This document shows positions 1 to 12,691 of a stretch of DNA of 64,000 nucleotides, one piece after another. The stretch covers positions 33,157,041 through 33,221,040 of the forward strand of contig CM067069.1 of NCBI GenBank assembly GCA_033980235.1, given 5' to 3'. The notes under the pieces are model-generated. The model was not told the DNA's origin, did not search any database, and worked only from the letters and a program-made list of their open reading frames with translations. Origin of the DNA: Diadema setosum (lineage: Eukaryota; Echinodermata; Echinoidea; Diadematoida; Diadematidae). The translations under genes and the position numbers were made by a program. How positions within the stretch are numbered: the first letter of the stretch is position 1; each line of letters opens with the position of its first letter.

Positions 1-563
1 ATATATATATACAATGTAACATGACTCATAAATGTTCTCGGGTGCAGAGATTTTGATGACTATGAGACTATGTTGTGTCGTCTAGGAAATCAGCATTTTG
101 AGAAAACCGCTTTCAAAGTTTTCTTTTGGACGCAATTGTGATCAAGGGGAGGTTAGACAGTTTTCATCTCTTGACAATAGAATGTCTGCTCATAGCAACT
201 TCCACGATGTTCATTCAAGCTTTATAGTGCCAGCGGTCTATGCATGACCAATCAGCAACAGGATGCCATGCACTGACCAATAAGATCACTCCCTTGTTTC
301 TAGGGGCCGAGTCTATTTGCAGCGCTAAATCCAAATCTTTAAACTCAGAAAATTATGACCCCAAACAAAGGCTACTGTTTTGCCTTTCCTCTGATTACTT
401 GGCTTCAAAATTTTGGCAGATGATAGATGAAACATTAGCCTACAACATTATGCCCTCAACAGAAATTTGATGGTTTTGACCGATTTTGATGATCTGACTT
501 CAAAGTTGAATTTCTCGGCCCGGCCATCAGTGACTTTCGGATCCTTTTGTTGTGGCTGGTCAC
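1..563 (+). repeat. TIR element family A, copy 1, cut by window start
   Basis: This stretch aligns along its length with the complete element at 20661-21417. Both contain GACGCAAT(T/C)G(C/T)GATCA, the sequence ACCAAT(A/G)AGATCACTC, and the same closing TGTTGT(A/G)GC(G/T)GGTCAC. The left terminal repeat lies outside the window. The internal block of roughly 75 bases seen near 21005-21090 in the other copy is missing here. Many CpG sites of the other copy read TpG or CpA here. A short reading frame at 240-470 lies inside the repeat and is not credible as a gene. Confidence 0.8.
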
Positions 564-2952
564 ATATCAAGTCCAAACTCATATTGCAATGGACATACAA
601 TTAAGAGATCTATCTTTCTTTCTTTTTTGTAAGTGTTTGATTGCCCAGGATGTTTTGAAATGAATGTCACACAATCCACAATTTTTGTATTTCTGGATTT
701 TATTGATCACAACAAAACATTGCCCTTTTTCATAAGTCATATGGCATAATATTATGAATTTTTGACATCATAAAAACAAACATTTTTAACAGCATTCAAT
801 CACAAAAAAAAAAATACAAGATGTCTGATCCATTTTTGGACTACACAATTCATATTTGCCTTGAGCTGTGTTTACCAATATTCTGTGGCACCCTGCCTCC
901 CTAAGTATTACAATACCTCACAGGTTAGACCTATCATTGGCAATAAATCTGCAACCTACACTGTCGGCCTGCTAATAGATGCTGCACGGTTTGGAGATGT
1001 CTCTTCAAATGCAAGACTTGAGAATCCAGTAGACATATCGGGTGCACTTAATGATGGATATTGCAAGTGGGAAGAGGGTTTTTTTTTTTTTTTGGGGGGG
1101 GGGGTTGAACGGAGATGGAGATACAGAAGGTAATATGTCCCTGTACAGTGGGAGAGATACCGAAAGACGATGATTTGTAAACCGTTTCCCATACATGTAT
1201 CACCACTTGACCCTTTTTAAGGAGTCAGAGCTGTTATTGTATCCCAGCTCCTTTTCTTTGCTCTCAGAGTCTGCGTCGGGGATGATAGGATGAGGTGGTG
1301 TTTTACTGGCCTGTCTGTCTGTTTCTCTGTTATCAACACAGGGACTTCTCCACCCCCCCCCCCCCCACTCCATTAAGTGATCATTGGAGCAACTCTCTCC
1401 ACCCAATATCTTCTCGAGGGGAATATACACACCAGCACCCAATTTGCTCAATAGAGTTTAAAGGACAAGACTTGTTTGTGAGCATCCTCAGTTGCGTGTA
1501 TGTTATTAGAAAAGTATATAATTTGCTCTACTGTCTGTGTACAAGTGTGACTTAATTGGTGGAAAACGACTTTGAATTCAAAATGAATACATGGATTCAA
1601 ATTTCAACTTAGATTTAATTTATAAACAAAGATGACTCATGATTACCTTTGTAGGGATGTAAATAATACAAGATGTGATGGTATATACTATATTTAAAGC
1701 TGTTATTTTCATGAGGGTTTAATTTTTTGCAAATTTCGCAAATCACGGTTGGACCGCAAATTTTACAACACGTGAAAATGTCACCATGTGCTGAGGTGAT
1801 AGTGTGCATAATTATGAAGGCCTCTGTGCCTGTGACCTCCTCATTGGTGAAAATATCTGTACGTGAAAAAACAAGTGTATACAGTAGCCCATTGCCTTCA
1901 GAAGTCATGTTATCCCTGTATGAAGACTATGGGAATTTAAGAATTTGAAAGGGAAGGGGTTTCTCAGGTTGAAGACCGGGGTAAGGGGATATGTCCTGTT
2001 TGGTGTTTTGGCCTTTTTAGTGTGCAGCCATACAGCAACAACAAACACATATATATGTTAAAAAAAAACTCACTTATCGGATGAATCAATGTTTCAGAGG
2101 CCTTCTCAAGAATAGCTTTTATATCGTTTATATGTCATGTCCTGTGTGTTTAATTCTGTGTGTTTGTGTGTGTCCATAAGAATGGGTATAAGTCTAGTAC
2201 AATGTAGTTTATGAATGTGCTGTTTCTGCTCATTTTTTTTTTCTTTTTTTTCCCCATTTCTTTCTCTTCATGTTCAAAGTAGGTCCAGGCATTGTTTTCA
2301 ATGGGCTTGGCCCGGTTCATGTAGAGTGCACACAGAAGTAACCAGAGTAACAACAGGCAATATTTGGTGTCAAATTGGCAATCGTGCCGAGTGCCCATTT
2401 CGTTCCGGCGGATGCTAGGCGAGGTAACCTATACTCACTTGCAAACAGTGGTCCCTGTGGCTGTTGTAAAAGTGTCACCTTGCAACCTCTTATCTAAAAA
2501 AAAGAAAAAAAAAGAAGAAAAAAAGCAAAGAAAAGAAATTAAATTGCGATGCATGATTCTATATAAAGTCTTTTTTGCAAAGGGGCTGATATACTTGACA
2601 TTCCCCTCCAGAGGGCGCACTTTGTGATATGACAGTCCTTTACATGTACAATGTACCTCCCTCCCCCTGCTTTTTATTAGACTTGATCAATATGCTCATC
2701 CTTATGTAGATTCAAAATTGTTTGCCAGGACGGAGTTAAATCCCCGGTATCCCATATTAAAGTTTGCTGTAAACAATATAAACAACATATCTCACTGGAG
2801 GAGATGTCAGTGGTAAACTGATCAGTCGCCATGACTTGAAAGATCAAATAATAGTTTGCGCTCACACCAAGAATCCAACTCCAAGTAATGTCAGAGATGT
2901 GTAGCTCCAAATAAGGTGATAATCTATTCATGCATAAGTTGTGACATCTTCT
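564..2952. other. No gene seen; AT-rich DNA with homopolymers
   Basis: No exon with splice sites or biased composition is visible. The stretch holds a poly(T)-poly(G) junction at 1079-1104, a poly(C) run near 1351-1366, an A-rich run at 2503-2540 and a diverged repeat at 1728-1880. The small open frames here are low-complexity or unremarkable. Confidence 0.6.
1728..1880 (+). repeat. Dispersed repeat family G, copy 1
   Basis: The core TTTCGCAAATCACGGTTGG, followed by CGCAAA and then an AAAATGTCACCATGTG-like segment, recurs in diverged form at 18485-18580. It ends in a TGTATACAGTA-like border similar to the ACTGTAAAA foldback elements elsewhere in the window. No coding capacity. Confidence 0.5.
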
Positions 2953-3290
2953 TGGTCATGGAGACATCTTCTCAGTAGTGGAGACGTCTCCGCAGCATCT
3001 CCGTTAGGTCACCAGTGAGTCTCCGCAAGGTCATGGAGACATCTTGGAGACCTCGTATTCAAACTTTATAGTCTCCAAGACTTGGCTGCAACTGAGGAAA
3101 TGCTACAGAGATGGGACGGAAGCATCTCCAAATTCAGCTGGAGATTGGAAAGAATCTCAAAAAAAAAAAATGAACATGTTCTATTCTCCTGTGACTTCCC
3201 ATAGGCCTGGCTAAATTCCAGGAGACGTCACGGAGACATTGTGGAGACGTTTCACTCCAGGCCTATGAGATACTGGATATGCCAAATATT
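2953..3290. repeat. GGAGAC/GTCTCC-rich degenerate repeat with foldback end
   Basis: GGAGAC or its complement GTCTCC appears about nine times here, including a perfect palindrome GGAGACGTCTCC near 2981. The last part is bracketed by an inverted pair, CATAGGCCTGG near 3201 and CCAGGCCTATG near 3257. The copies are not evenly spaced, so this is a degenerate repeat patch and not a clean minisatellite. Confidence 0.55.
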
Positions 3291-4747
3291 TCAGGAGGTT
3301 TTTATTTTCAGGTCATGTGTCAGGTGCTATTCGTGAAATTAAAGGTACGCGAACATATTGACCCTGATCAAGCTATGAATGTGACATATATGGGTTTACA
3401 TTTCTCCATTCGGTACAGGACTCCACGATCGCAATTTTAACCACTCGCGAAATCGTTGGGAATTTCCGATTTGCGTAAAATTTAGACTCGCTAAAATTTA
3501 TGGTGTATACAGTACCTGTTTGAGGTAGCAGGCATCTCCTATTTATACCATTTCTTGTGTCCTGATATGATAAGTAACAATGCCGAAAGATGCAATAGTG
3601 GGGAGGCTTGCCCGGTTTGGATATATTCAAGAATCCTCATAACAAATTGTTCTTCATATTTTGAAAGGAAATGCATGTTTCCATTTTTCTATAAATACTA
3701 AAAGGATGCAACTCTACATAAACAGTACTGTAACAAAGTGCTGGTAAACCCTTGTGACATCATTATTGGTAGTGGTCAGTAGACTTTGAAAAAAAATCTT
3801 GTTTTGCCTCTAAATTTTTCTTTGCTTCAGATAGTTGAAAGCTTTATGCTTGCAGTTAAAAATCAATTCTATCTCAGAAAGCTTAACTATCTAAACATGA
3901 GAAATCAATAATAGATAATACAATAAGGGCACATTTACATCGAGCACGGTAACAGCAATGGTCGTGTTGTTTTTGGTGTGGTGCGCCTAAAGGAACCATG
4001 TCTGGTTCTGTTTAAAAAAAAAAAAAAAAAAAAAAATCAGTACAAAAATGTCTTATGTCTAAATCAAGAGCAACAAAATCACCAGATGAGGATTAATTTT
4101 GTAACAAAATTATTAATGGGGAAGTGATATTGTAACAGAACTAGACATGATTCCTTTTGGTGCACCATAGCAAAAAACGAGACCGTTGTTGTTACCATGC
4201 TTGGTTTCAACATGTCGTTAAGAATTGAGGTGAAGTTTTAATCTATCCAATGCTGAATACATCCCGGTACAAGACTGAAAGACAGACTACAAGTTGTATT
4301 GAGGGGGAAAAAAAGAGGGTGTTCTTCCTATGACAAAAGAGCCGAGACATTTCAGCAGACACTCTTGGAGCCGACAGGGGACTGTGTCAAGGCTTGGGAG
4401 AAAGCATCATGATGGAATGCAAATTTGCCACCATTATTTTTCCTTGGGCAGGGCTCATCCACACGTACTCTTCACAAATCAAAGCTCTTTCAAATGCTGA
4501 GTAGGATTGTTGGAGCGAACATTAATGTAGTTGAAGGATGGTTGGGTGGGAGAAGGAGTGATTGGGGGATTGCAAAAAAGTGATTTCCTTCTTCGTATCT
4601 TCCTTTAATAGACCTTGAGTGTGCTGCAATGTGTGAACGCACATGACACACACAATCATGCAATGTGCTGGGCAGGTTCAGCGGCAGGGGTCGGGCCGAG
4701 GTCATAGCCATTCCACCTGAGTGGATTAGTGACATTGGTCATTGTTA
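3291..4747. other. No gene seen; AT-rich intron-like DNA
   Basis: No exon signature. Contains a poly(A) run at about 4013-4036 and, at 3400-3515, a short CpG-bearing patch ending in GTATACAGTACC that resembles the border of the ACTGTAAAA foldback family. Confidence 0.55.
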
Positions 4748-4748
4748 A

Positions 4749-4821
4749 CCCCCCCCCCCCCAAAAAAAAATAAATAAATAAATAAATAAATAAAAAATAA
4801 AAAATAAATAAATAAATAAAT
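4749..4821 (+). repeat. Poly(C)-poly(A) junction followed by (AAAT)n
   Basis: A run of 13 C (4749-4761) leads straight into A9 and then about a dozen AAAT/AAAAAT units. The C/A junction is the complement of the T/G junctions found elsewhere in the window. Confidence 0.9.
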
Positions 4822-4929
4822 GTTTGGTTGTGATTACTGAGAAGAATTTTTGTCTCATTTGAATGGTCATCAAATTGCGATCCAAATCTCATCCCTTATT
4901 GTCAAAACACGCCCATGTCTACTCGTGAA

Positions 4930-5115
4930 TTGACACGTGGTCTATACGGTAGAAGTGGAAATTTTCTCCGCGTGGATATTCCAGTGCATTTTGTGCAACA
5001 AGAAACTAGTGTGAAAATAAAAGCACACCAAAGTTTTTGCTTCGCGTATGTAAGAATATTTCACATCTTTCCTTCTGCAGACAGAAAATCACACAAAACT
5101 TATCTACCCAGCTTA
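4930..5115 (+). repeat. ACTGTAAAA foldback family, diverged partial copy
   Basis: Shares GTGGA(A/T)ATTTTC-type ends and the internal string GCGAAAATAAAAGCACAC (here GTGAAAATAAAAGCACAC) with the complete copy at 24911-25112. The right border is not recognisable. Confidence 0.5.
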
Positions 5116-5699
5116 CCGTGAAACGTTACTTGTATGAAAGCTTCCGCTCACACAGTTATTCTGATATGTTGCCTCCATCTCTTTTAATGTAAATGTCATT
5201 CCATTTTCTAGGTCTCCCACTCTCTCTTTGTCCACGTACTGAATGTCTGCTTTCCTTCATGTTTTCTCCTTCTGGGACCCGTGCTATTTCCGTTTGTCGA
5301 GATAAACCAATTCTTATTGAACAGAAACCAGCGCAGATACATTTGCCGCCGCGCTTGATTTCATGCTCAGAGGGCTCCCGATATCAAATTCCTCAAAGCG
5401 TCGATGATGTCCCCGGCCGTAATAGAACTCACAGCAGAAACTCAAATGAGGCCTGACAAGTAAACGTTGTACAGCACCAAGTCGACTGTCGTAAAGTTTT
5501 TGCATCCTATGGCAGTGCAATGTTGTGAGCGCTCACGAGGAACAGAAATACCATTCTCAAAGACTCTGTTCATCTGTCGGTGTGAATTTGGAGTGTACAT
5601 GTAGTAACTTGCCAGTAGTTCAATCATACTTAAATCCCCAATAGATGTGCAGAGTTTGCAGGCATGCATGCTAACTGTTCCCATTTCAATTTCTTACGA
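5116..5699. other. No gene seen
   Basis: Mixed-composition DNA, slightly CpG-richer around 5340-5440. The small open frames at 5193-5456 and on the complement lack any recognisable domain or splice framing. Confidence 0.5.
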
Positions 5700-5800
5700 A
5701 AGAAGAATCTTCAAATTCATTCAATTCAATTCAAATCAAATTCAAATTACATCAATTGCAACAGTTACTCGGATCTGATTTTATTTCCAATATCACCAAT
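5700..5800 (-). repeat. Possible 3' tail of a non-LTR retroelement, reverse orientation
   Basis: Begins with repeated TTCAATTCAATTCAAAT units, which read on the minus strand as a TTGAATTGAATTGAA tail preceded by GGAAATAAAATCAG. Short tandem tails of this type are typical of CR1/L2-like retrotransposon 3' ends. No coding part is visible, so the call rests on the tail alone. Confidence 0.3.
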
Positions 5801-5859
5801 TTTTAAACATCAAATGAAATCATTGTAAGACAAAGTAGTACATCATCAGTACCGACTGA

Positions 5860-6215
5860 ACCAGGGGGGCCAGCGAGCTCCCCCCCCCCCCCCCCCCCAC
5901 TTGTTTGCACCCGTACATAGGAATACATAGGATGTCACCACTTTGGGCCTCCCCCACTTTTTTTACCCCAAAAGTGGCACTAGAAAAAAAAAAAATAGAA
6001 TAAAATGGAATGAAATCTGTGCGTGCTGTAAGGCCTTTGATTTTGAATTTTCGATTTATGCGTTGAAGACTTTTTTTTTTTTTTTAGCTTGTCACCTGAA
6101 GAAACCTGGATTTTTTTTTCTTTTTCCTTTAAAAAATTTCTTTTTTTTGCTTGTCAGCTCGAGAAACCCAGAAGTGGGCCCCCACCCCCACTTTTGAAAA
6201 CATAGCGCCGGCGGT
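5860..6215 (+). repeat. Homopolymer-rich repeat with internal duplication
   Basis: Contains a C run of about 18 (5881-5898), A and T runs of 10 or more, and two copies of a GCTTGTCA(C/G)CT...GA(A)GAAACC(T/C) segment about 65 bases apart (6088 and 6150). The open frame at 5943-6197 is built of Phe/Lys homopolymers and is rejected as a gene. Confidence 0.5.
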
Positions 6216-7179
6216 GATCATCACTTTATAGAAGTTAATCAAACAGCAACAGAGGAGAACATAGAAAGCATAACAACCCAATAGAAATAGCCAAATCATT
6301 ACAGCAATATACTGCCCAGGACTGACATATAAATGAATAAGTGGGGCAAATAAGACTGAGTCATGAAATAGACATATACGATTGTAGAAAATCTTTTTTA
6401 AGAGTACAGGTACTACATGTTTTGAAGTTCTATTTGGACTTTTATTTGGAATGGTCGCCCTTCCCCCCCCCCCCCAAAAAAAAAAAAAAGAAAGAGAAAA
6501 AAGATGAACAAATAAACACCAAACTTAAAGCTTAATACCTAGTGTCACAGTCTGATCATAACAATATACTGAGCAAAAAAAAAAATAATAAAATAAAGAG
6601 ATAAATAACCTTATATCTATATGGGAATGGGTATATAAGGGGTGTCTGAAAAAAAATACACACACACACCATCTAACTAGTGAAAAAAAAAAAGCAACAT
6701 TCATGTGATGCAGAAATAACTTAGCAATAGATTATACTGACTGATTAAAAGAAAATGTAGATATTCATGTATGAAACTACTTGCTCAAAATAGTATGATT
6801 GGAAGGTCTTGTGTTGCTATCTTTGTTATCACCTTGCGATAGAACTGTTTGGGAGGTGGGTAAAAATCTTTATATATTTGCATTGTTTATCCCAGTTATT
6901 CCTATTTCCTGAATATTAGAGTTGGCAGGTGTGCTGATACAATTCAAACCTGGCAAACAATTAGCAAAGATATCGGTAAATGGAAATAACATATAGAATT
7001 GCAGTTTAATAGAAGTGGGTCTTCATGTTGCATTATTGTAATTATTTCATTTATTTCTGTATATCTTAGGGGGAAATGCTTGGCCATAGTAGTTCAGTAA
7101 CCTGAAAACCCAAGCTAGCCTAGATATATTGCTGTTGAGGATTCTGCTGAGGAAATTAACAATATTACCATGGGAACAT
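6216..7179. other. No gene seen; AT-rich DNA
   Basis: Contains a poly(C)-poly(A) junction at 6463-6489 and several short A runs. No splice-framed open segment. Confidence 0.6.
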
Positions 7180-7930
7180 ACTTGGTGGCGAGGTACTCTG
7201 AATACGCTGTGAATCTGTAACCGAGGCGGATTATGGGCGTTTTCGTATAGCGGCAGAAGGAACGTCGTAGCCAAACACAGGTGCATTTCAATTACTGGGC
7301 GTATTGGTTCCATCTGAAGCTGGCGGCCTAACCGTGTTTATTGCCAATTTGATCAGCAGATGAGACAGTAAAGTCGTTGGAGTGTGGCGCTTTCTCCCAA
7401 ATTAGGCCGGAGGTGAATGCCGGCTGACAAGGTTAGACCAATCAGCGCCCACTTTGGAGTCCAATCAACCCAGGCACCGTGTAAACTGCGAGATGAAGAT
7501 CTCATTGATTTTTGCCAAACTGCATTACGGCGCATCCGTGTATTTTCTGGATTTTTTTTTTGGCCGACTGTGCCCGTCCCCATTGATTGAGATTGATATT
7601 ACATCCGCAACCGCGCGTTCGTTTCTCTACCCTGCCAAAAAGAGCAGAGGTGGATCAAAGTCGAGAGGAGTCAGCGGGTGCTGTCGCAGTCGCAGTCGCA
7701 GTTGCGCTCACCTTTCCAGAATCCCGTGCTATGCCGATGCATGCATTGCACTGTAAATTGGATGATTTGCTAGTTCGATTCCCCCTCCTCACCACCCCAC
7801 CCCACCCCTCACCCTCCCCCACACCATCCCTGCGTTCATGCTCGAGAGTACCTGTCAGGCGAGGCGCGATATGATCGGGGGATTTGTCCCGAGCGTCACT
7901 GCCCGACGGCAACGTGATATCTTATCAGAC
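7180..7930. promoter_or_regulatory. GC/CpG-richer island with CCAAT boxes; candidate promoter or enhancer
   Basis: Base composition rises sharply over the flanks and CpG is frequent. Two CCAAT motifs lie close together (ACCAATCAGCG at 7438 and TCCAATCAACC near 7459). A short GTCGCAGTCGCAGTCGCAGT repeat lies at 7682-7703 and a C-rich segment at 7775-7835. No TATA box or open frame worth calling is seen. The open frames on both strands here follow from the high GC. It may be an alternative promoter, an exon 5' UTR or a conserved regulatory element; direction cannot be decided. Confidence 0.35.
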
Positions 7931-8149
7931 ATCAAGGGCTCTGCTTGGATTCAACATTGTGCATGGTCCTAACTGCGCCACCCACAATGTGAGAGCGGCA
8001 GCCTAATTTTACACTGCTGATTCACATGCAATTTTCAGGACATGCTGTGAATAAGGAGACATGCTTTTTCCCTTTTTCTTCTCCCTCCCCCCCCCCCCCT
8101 TCACAGATATTTGCACAAAAATGAATTCAATTTGTTGAGAACAGCTAGG
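7931..8149. other. No gene seen; poly(C) run
   Basis: Intergenic or intronic DNA with a C run at about 8088-8099. Confidence 0.6.
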
Positions 8150-9110
8150 AGATTCAATTCAATTCATTTATTTCATTCTCATTTTCTTTCCAACAAAACA
8201 TAACACGAGGTAGACCAGAAAATCCATCATAAGCATGTATACAGTACAAAGTGCGAAGGATTAACGATATACAACAAACTAATAGAGATGAATCATGTAT
8301 ACATACGGGAAAATACAAAGTTATATTTTGAGGAGAAAAAAAAGAGAACTGAGAGGTCCACTAAAAAGCAGTGCTTGTAGATTGTGGACCACTCAAGAAT
8401 TTCTTCCAAAAATACAGTACTTGACATACAATTACAAATACATTACACACAACAACATGGCATAACTAAACTAAGGAGATACAATCGAACGGAATGGGAC
8501 AAAAACAGAATTAGTGGAAGAAAGGGTGAGGAAGAAAGAGAGAGAGAGAGAGAGAAATGAGAGAGAAGGGGGGGGGGAGGGAGGGAGAGGAAAGATAGAG
8601 AATGCCTACACGCTGAACAAGAAAAACGGAAGAGAGAATTGATGAGGTGCTTCGAACAGCTGGTGACTGCACGCAGCTGTGTAGAAATTATGCAAATAAC
8701 ATGCCGTATTTCATTGCCTAGTAATGCCGTTTTTCACTGCGTAATAATGAATTAAATAACCGATGATGACCCTCATGTTTGCTGTAACCTGTATAGGTAA
8801 TGAAAATAAATATCTCAGCTAGAATTTAACAAAAAAGATTTCAAATTACGCTTAAACATGTATAACGATGAAGAATTTTTTATTTCAGGACCTAATGAAT
8901 TCCAAAATTTAGGGCCGATGTATATAAATGTGTTCTGAGCTAATAAGGTTCTCAAAAGGGGAAGTGAAACTCATTAGACCTCCTAGTAGGATAATCATGA
9001 AAAGATTGATTTCGTGGAAACATTGAATGAAAGATATTGGGAAGAGCATTTGTGTTATAATTGAACATGAACTGTATGTTTAATCTAGTTCTGTCGATTT
9101 TGTTGACCTA
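8150..9110 (-). repeat. Degenerate interspersed repeat, possibly a non-LTR retroelement 3' region
   Basis: Starts with TTCAATTCAATTCATTTATT, which on the minus strand is an AATAAATGAATTGAATTGAA tail. The following 900 bases are A-rich, non-coding and lack splice-like structure. The (GA)n tract at 8537-8570 and a G run at 8569-8578 interrupt it. I cannot see a reverse transcriptase segment, so the assignment is tentative. Confidence 0.3.
8537..8592 (+). repeat. (GA)n microsatellite with G run
   Basis: About ten GA units followed by GAGAGAAGGGG and nine or more G residues. Confidence 0.9.
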
Positions 9111-9255
9111 TTGAAGATGTTTCTAGTTTTCAATCAGTATTTGTATCTAATGTGTAGTCACATATCACAGTGCACCTACTTTGTAACTACTGTAGCTATA
9201 TGAGACTGCATATTGTTCCTTATATTGTTTTTGACAATTTAGCTGCCTTATCTTA

Positions 9256-9640
9256 AAGGGATCGTACAGTTTTGGTTGAGACCTTTCAGATTTCTAACAT
9301 TTTTTTGTGAAATAATGAGAAACCTCTTATGAAATATGAAAGTACATGTAATTCTATGAGGAATTCAACCTTTATTAGTTGAAAATTGGTTTTTAAATGG
9401 CTGAGATATCCAAAAAAAGAGCGATTCTTATAAAAGTGTGGGACCCACACTTCATTACAATCGCTTTGTTTTACTTTGTTTTTGGATGTTTCAGTCATTC
9501 CAAACCCAATTTTCATCAAATAAACTTTGAATTCCTCTTAAAATGGTATGCTCTGTACTGTATCATAAGAGTGTTTTCTTGGTATCTCGCAAAAAGTTAA
9601 AAGCCCAATTCTCATCTCCACCAATACTGTACCATCCCTT
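9256..9640 (+). repeat. Palindromic MITE family B, copy 1
   Basis: Full-length element of 385 bp between TA dinucleotides (9254-9255 and 9641-9642). It opens with AAGGGATCGTACAGTTTTGG and closes with ACTGTACCATCCCTT. The two halves are near-complements: GGCTGAGATATCCAAAA on one side answers TTTTTGGATGTTTCAGTCAT on the other. The centre is AAGTGTGGGACCCACACTT. TA flanks and TIR layout fit a Tc1/mariner-type non-autonomous element. The small frames on each strand lie wholly in the repeat. Confidence 0.85.
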
Positions 9641-9642
9641 TA

Positions 9643-12600
9643 AAGGGGATGACCCCACCCCCCACCCCAAAAAAAGTTTGAGGAAAATCTGACAAACCTA
9701 CAAAAGGGAATGATTTTTTTGTGTTTTTTTTTTTTTTTATTTTGGTGTAGCTATTGCTGTGCTGAAGACCACAACACTCTGTGATGTCAAATATGGGAAA
9801 CAATTAAAAGAAATAATAATGATAATAAATAATAGTGCCAACTTGTGTAGCGCACAGGTAAAGAAAATCCAACATGTTTCAATTCTCTACCATAATGAAC
9901 GAAATAATGCCCCTAGCACATGTCAGTAACAAGTGGAGGGAATGTGTGCTTTTCATAAAAAAGTTGAATTTCATATAATGTCTTTATGTTTTCTGTACAT
10001 AGCTTTCCATACGTGATGTCACACTTTGAACTGATTTTCCTCAATTTTGCTGATCTGTTCTACTAATATTTCTGCATTCACTCATACTCAGTGACTGGTC
10101 CTTCAAAATGTTTTAGAGTCAAATTAAAAAAAAAAAGTATCACCTTGTATTATGTATTTCCTTTTATTGATGGAAATAAAGTTATTGAATTAATATTGAA
10201 ATTGAAATACCTATATGTGAATGAAACCAACATCATTTGGATGAATTATATATGAATGATAATGTAGCAAAAAAAAAAAAAAAAGGTACACATTACGGAA
10301 AGATGTGAAATCCCATCAAGAATGCCAATGGGCTGTCAGCATCGCACCCTACATGTAGTTGTAGAATAGCAAACTCACTCACGTGTAGCAATGTGCCTTA
10401 GTCCAATAGGAAACTGATGGTGACACTATTCAAAGGTATAGGGGGTTAGGTTAATCTCTGTTCATTAGCAATTACCAGTAGTTTATAAACATCTGGGCCT
10501 CTTGGTGAAAGAAGGCACTCAAGTACTTGTGACATTTGCCAAGCAATTCATCATCAGGATTGATCGTAATCAGAAAAAAAAAAATAAACCAAATCAGACA
10601 GACATGTAAGATGTAGCTTACATTATAGATTGAGAGAAATTTCTGGGCATTAAGAAAATTGTTGGTTTGTATACAAGGGGTATTTTGGGCCTCTGTTTGC
10701 CATAAAGCCAAGGCAAAGTGTGCTATTTGTCGGCTTCTGCTTGATGTTTGCCGCTTTGGGCAATACGTAGGCCACCCACTAAAGACGGAACGCATTACAA
10801 CTATTTTTGTAGGATTGTATATTTCTCTCTTTTTTTTTTACCTGCCGTTGCTCTGATGACACAGTCAAATTTATTTTTTCCGTAAGTCTTTGTGTACACG
10901 AGAGAAAGCCATTGGCATGAGGGGATTTCGTGCCAGGCACCGACGTTGAGCTCTGTAATGCTTCACTTTCATAAGTTAGGCATAACAAGAGCATTGAGGA
11001 ATGTCCCCTGTGATAACATACTATATCCCTTAGCCTCTCATTCCTCACAAAATTACTCCAGCAGTCAAAAGCATTGATTGTCTGTGAGTGGATTTCACTC
11101 TCCCCTTTATAGGGTTTTCCTCCATTCACTATACCATCGACTTTTGTGTTGCTGTTTTTGATATTTGTGTATGTGAGATATTGCCATATGTTTGAAAGAA
11201 AAAAAGAATACTAAATTTATTTCACAGACACCATACAGTGTCAATTCCATTAGGACTCTCAACCGATGACATCATGTGAATAAATGCTTATGATTGTATA
11301 CCTATATTTATGTATATATATAGATAAGTATATATTTATTTATATGTTTGTGTTTGTGTATGGTACTTTAGATATAACTTCTTGAAGTTTCTGGCTCTAG
11401 TAATGTCCTAATGTCACATGTGGAGGCGGGGGAAGGGGCACAGACTGCTCTCGCGTTGCTGTGAAGGACATTATGATGACAGAACTTCATCTTCACTGTA
11501 TGAACTGCCTTCTATTTTTTCTCTCTATCAGAATCAGTCATTTTTCAAGAAAGACCGGCTTTTTTTTCACCAAGTACTATTGTGGACATTTTGTGCATTA
11601 CTGAGATTTGCCAGAGAAGGTACATGTACCACTTGGGGTCGGAATTATACTGCCACTGAATGCAAAAGTACATGACAAATAAGAGAGTGATTTTCAACAC
11701 TCACACTAGATTTGCATCCCTTTCTGAACGCTGTAAAATGGCGCGGGAAATTTCTCCAAAATTGTTTTTTCTACGAAAGGGAAATCAGTCGTCTTACATC
11801 GACGGTGCTGGAGAATGTCAAGTTATACATGCAGAGAGTCAAACGTTAAAGAGATGTACTGTGCACTGAACGCAGGGTATACCTTCTGTAGTGTGTGAAA
11901 GCTTTCGACAACCTGTTGCATGAGATTTGCAAAGCACAGCTATACCTTTTTAGCTTCCTTCTTCAGTTGAAGATGTACAGTGTATTTCCACTTTCTGCCA
12001 ACTCCAGGTGTGCAATACTGTCTTGTGGAATACACTCTCATGTTTGTTCTTTTAGCAGTTTTATAGAAACTCATAAATCCGTTTTGTTTGTTTTTTGCAC
12101 ATGTATTTCACTCATCAATTCAGGTTTTAGAAAAGCATTATTTTGTTATATTCTGCTAACATGCTTGAAAATGGCACTTCTATTATGCCATCGCTGACGC
12201 AGTGTGTAATGAGCTGGTCAAACAGGTATCCGTATAAATTTCTGCTCCACTGCCCAATCGCTTGGCCACTGCTGTGGACATGATGCACTTAATTTGCAAA
12301 CCTTCTCACGGAAAAGGTCACGTCAACTCCAGGCATCGGGACGTCAAGGTGTTTGATGCCTCAGGATTCCTGCGAGAGCCGCTTTGAGTCTTGCTGCCGT
12401 TAGATGTCGTTGCCCAAGGTCCCTTGAAAACTGTTTATCAAATTATCCCTCCCGTGCTCACGCCCCTCCCCCCAAACTCCCTCACAGCAGCAGCACGCAG
12501 ATTTGTGTCTCTTTCTATCCGTCTCATGGTACATCTATTCTCTCCTTTCAAATGTTTCTCTCTCTTTCTCTGATCTGACGATCTCTCTTTTTGATCTGTC

Positions 12601-12691
12601 CTCATCTCTTTCAAGCAGTGTTCTTTTTTTCCCCCTCACAGTCCCCTCCCCTTTTCTCTCTTTCTTTCTGACTACATTATGATTCTCCTTG
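9643..12691. other. No gene seen; intron-like DNA
   Basis: Holds a C/A-run patch at 9656-9675, a T run at 9724-9740, short A runs, and a possible retroelement tail at 10135-10208. Open frames at 10472-10795, 10779-11129 and 11895-12197 lack domains, splice framing or biased composition. The interval 12420-12670 is pyrimidine-rich. Confidence 0.55.
10135..10208 (+). repeat. Possible non-LTR retroelement 3' tail
   Basis: ATTGATGGAAATAAAGTTAT followed by TGAATTAATATTGAAATTGAA looks like the 3' terminus and short tandem tail of a CR1/L2-type element. Only the tail is identifiable. Confidence 0.35.

Noticed and set aside
7454..7912. Three overlapping frames in the GC-rich island
   Set aside because: High GC lowers stop frequency in all frames; no frame is favoured.
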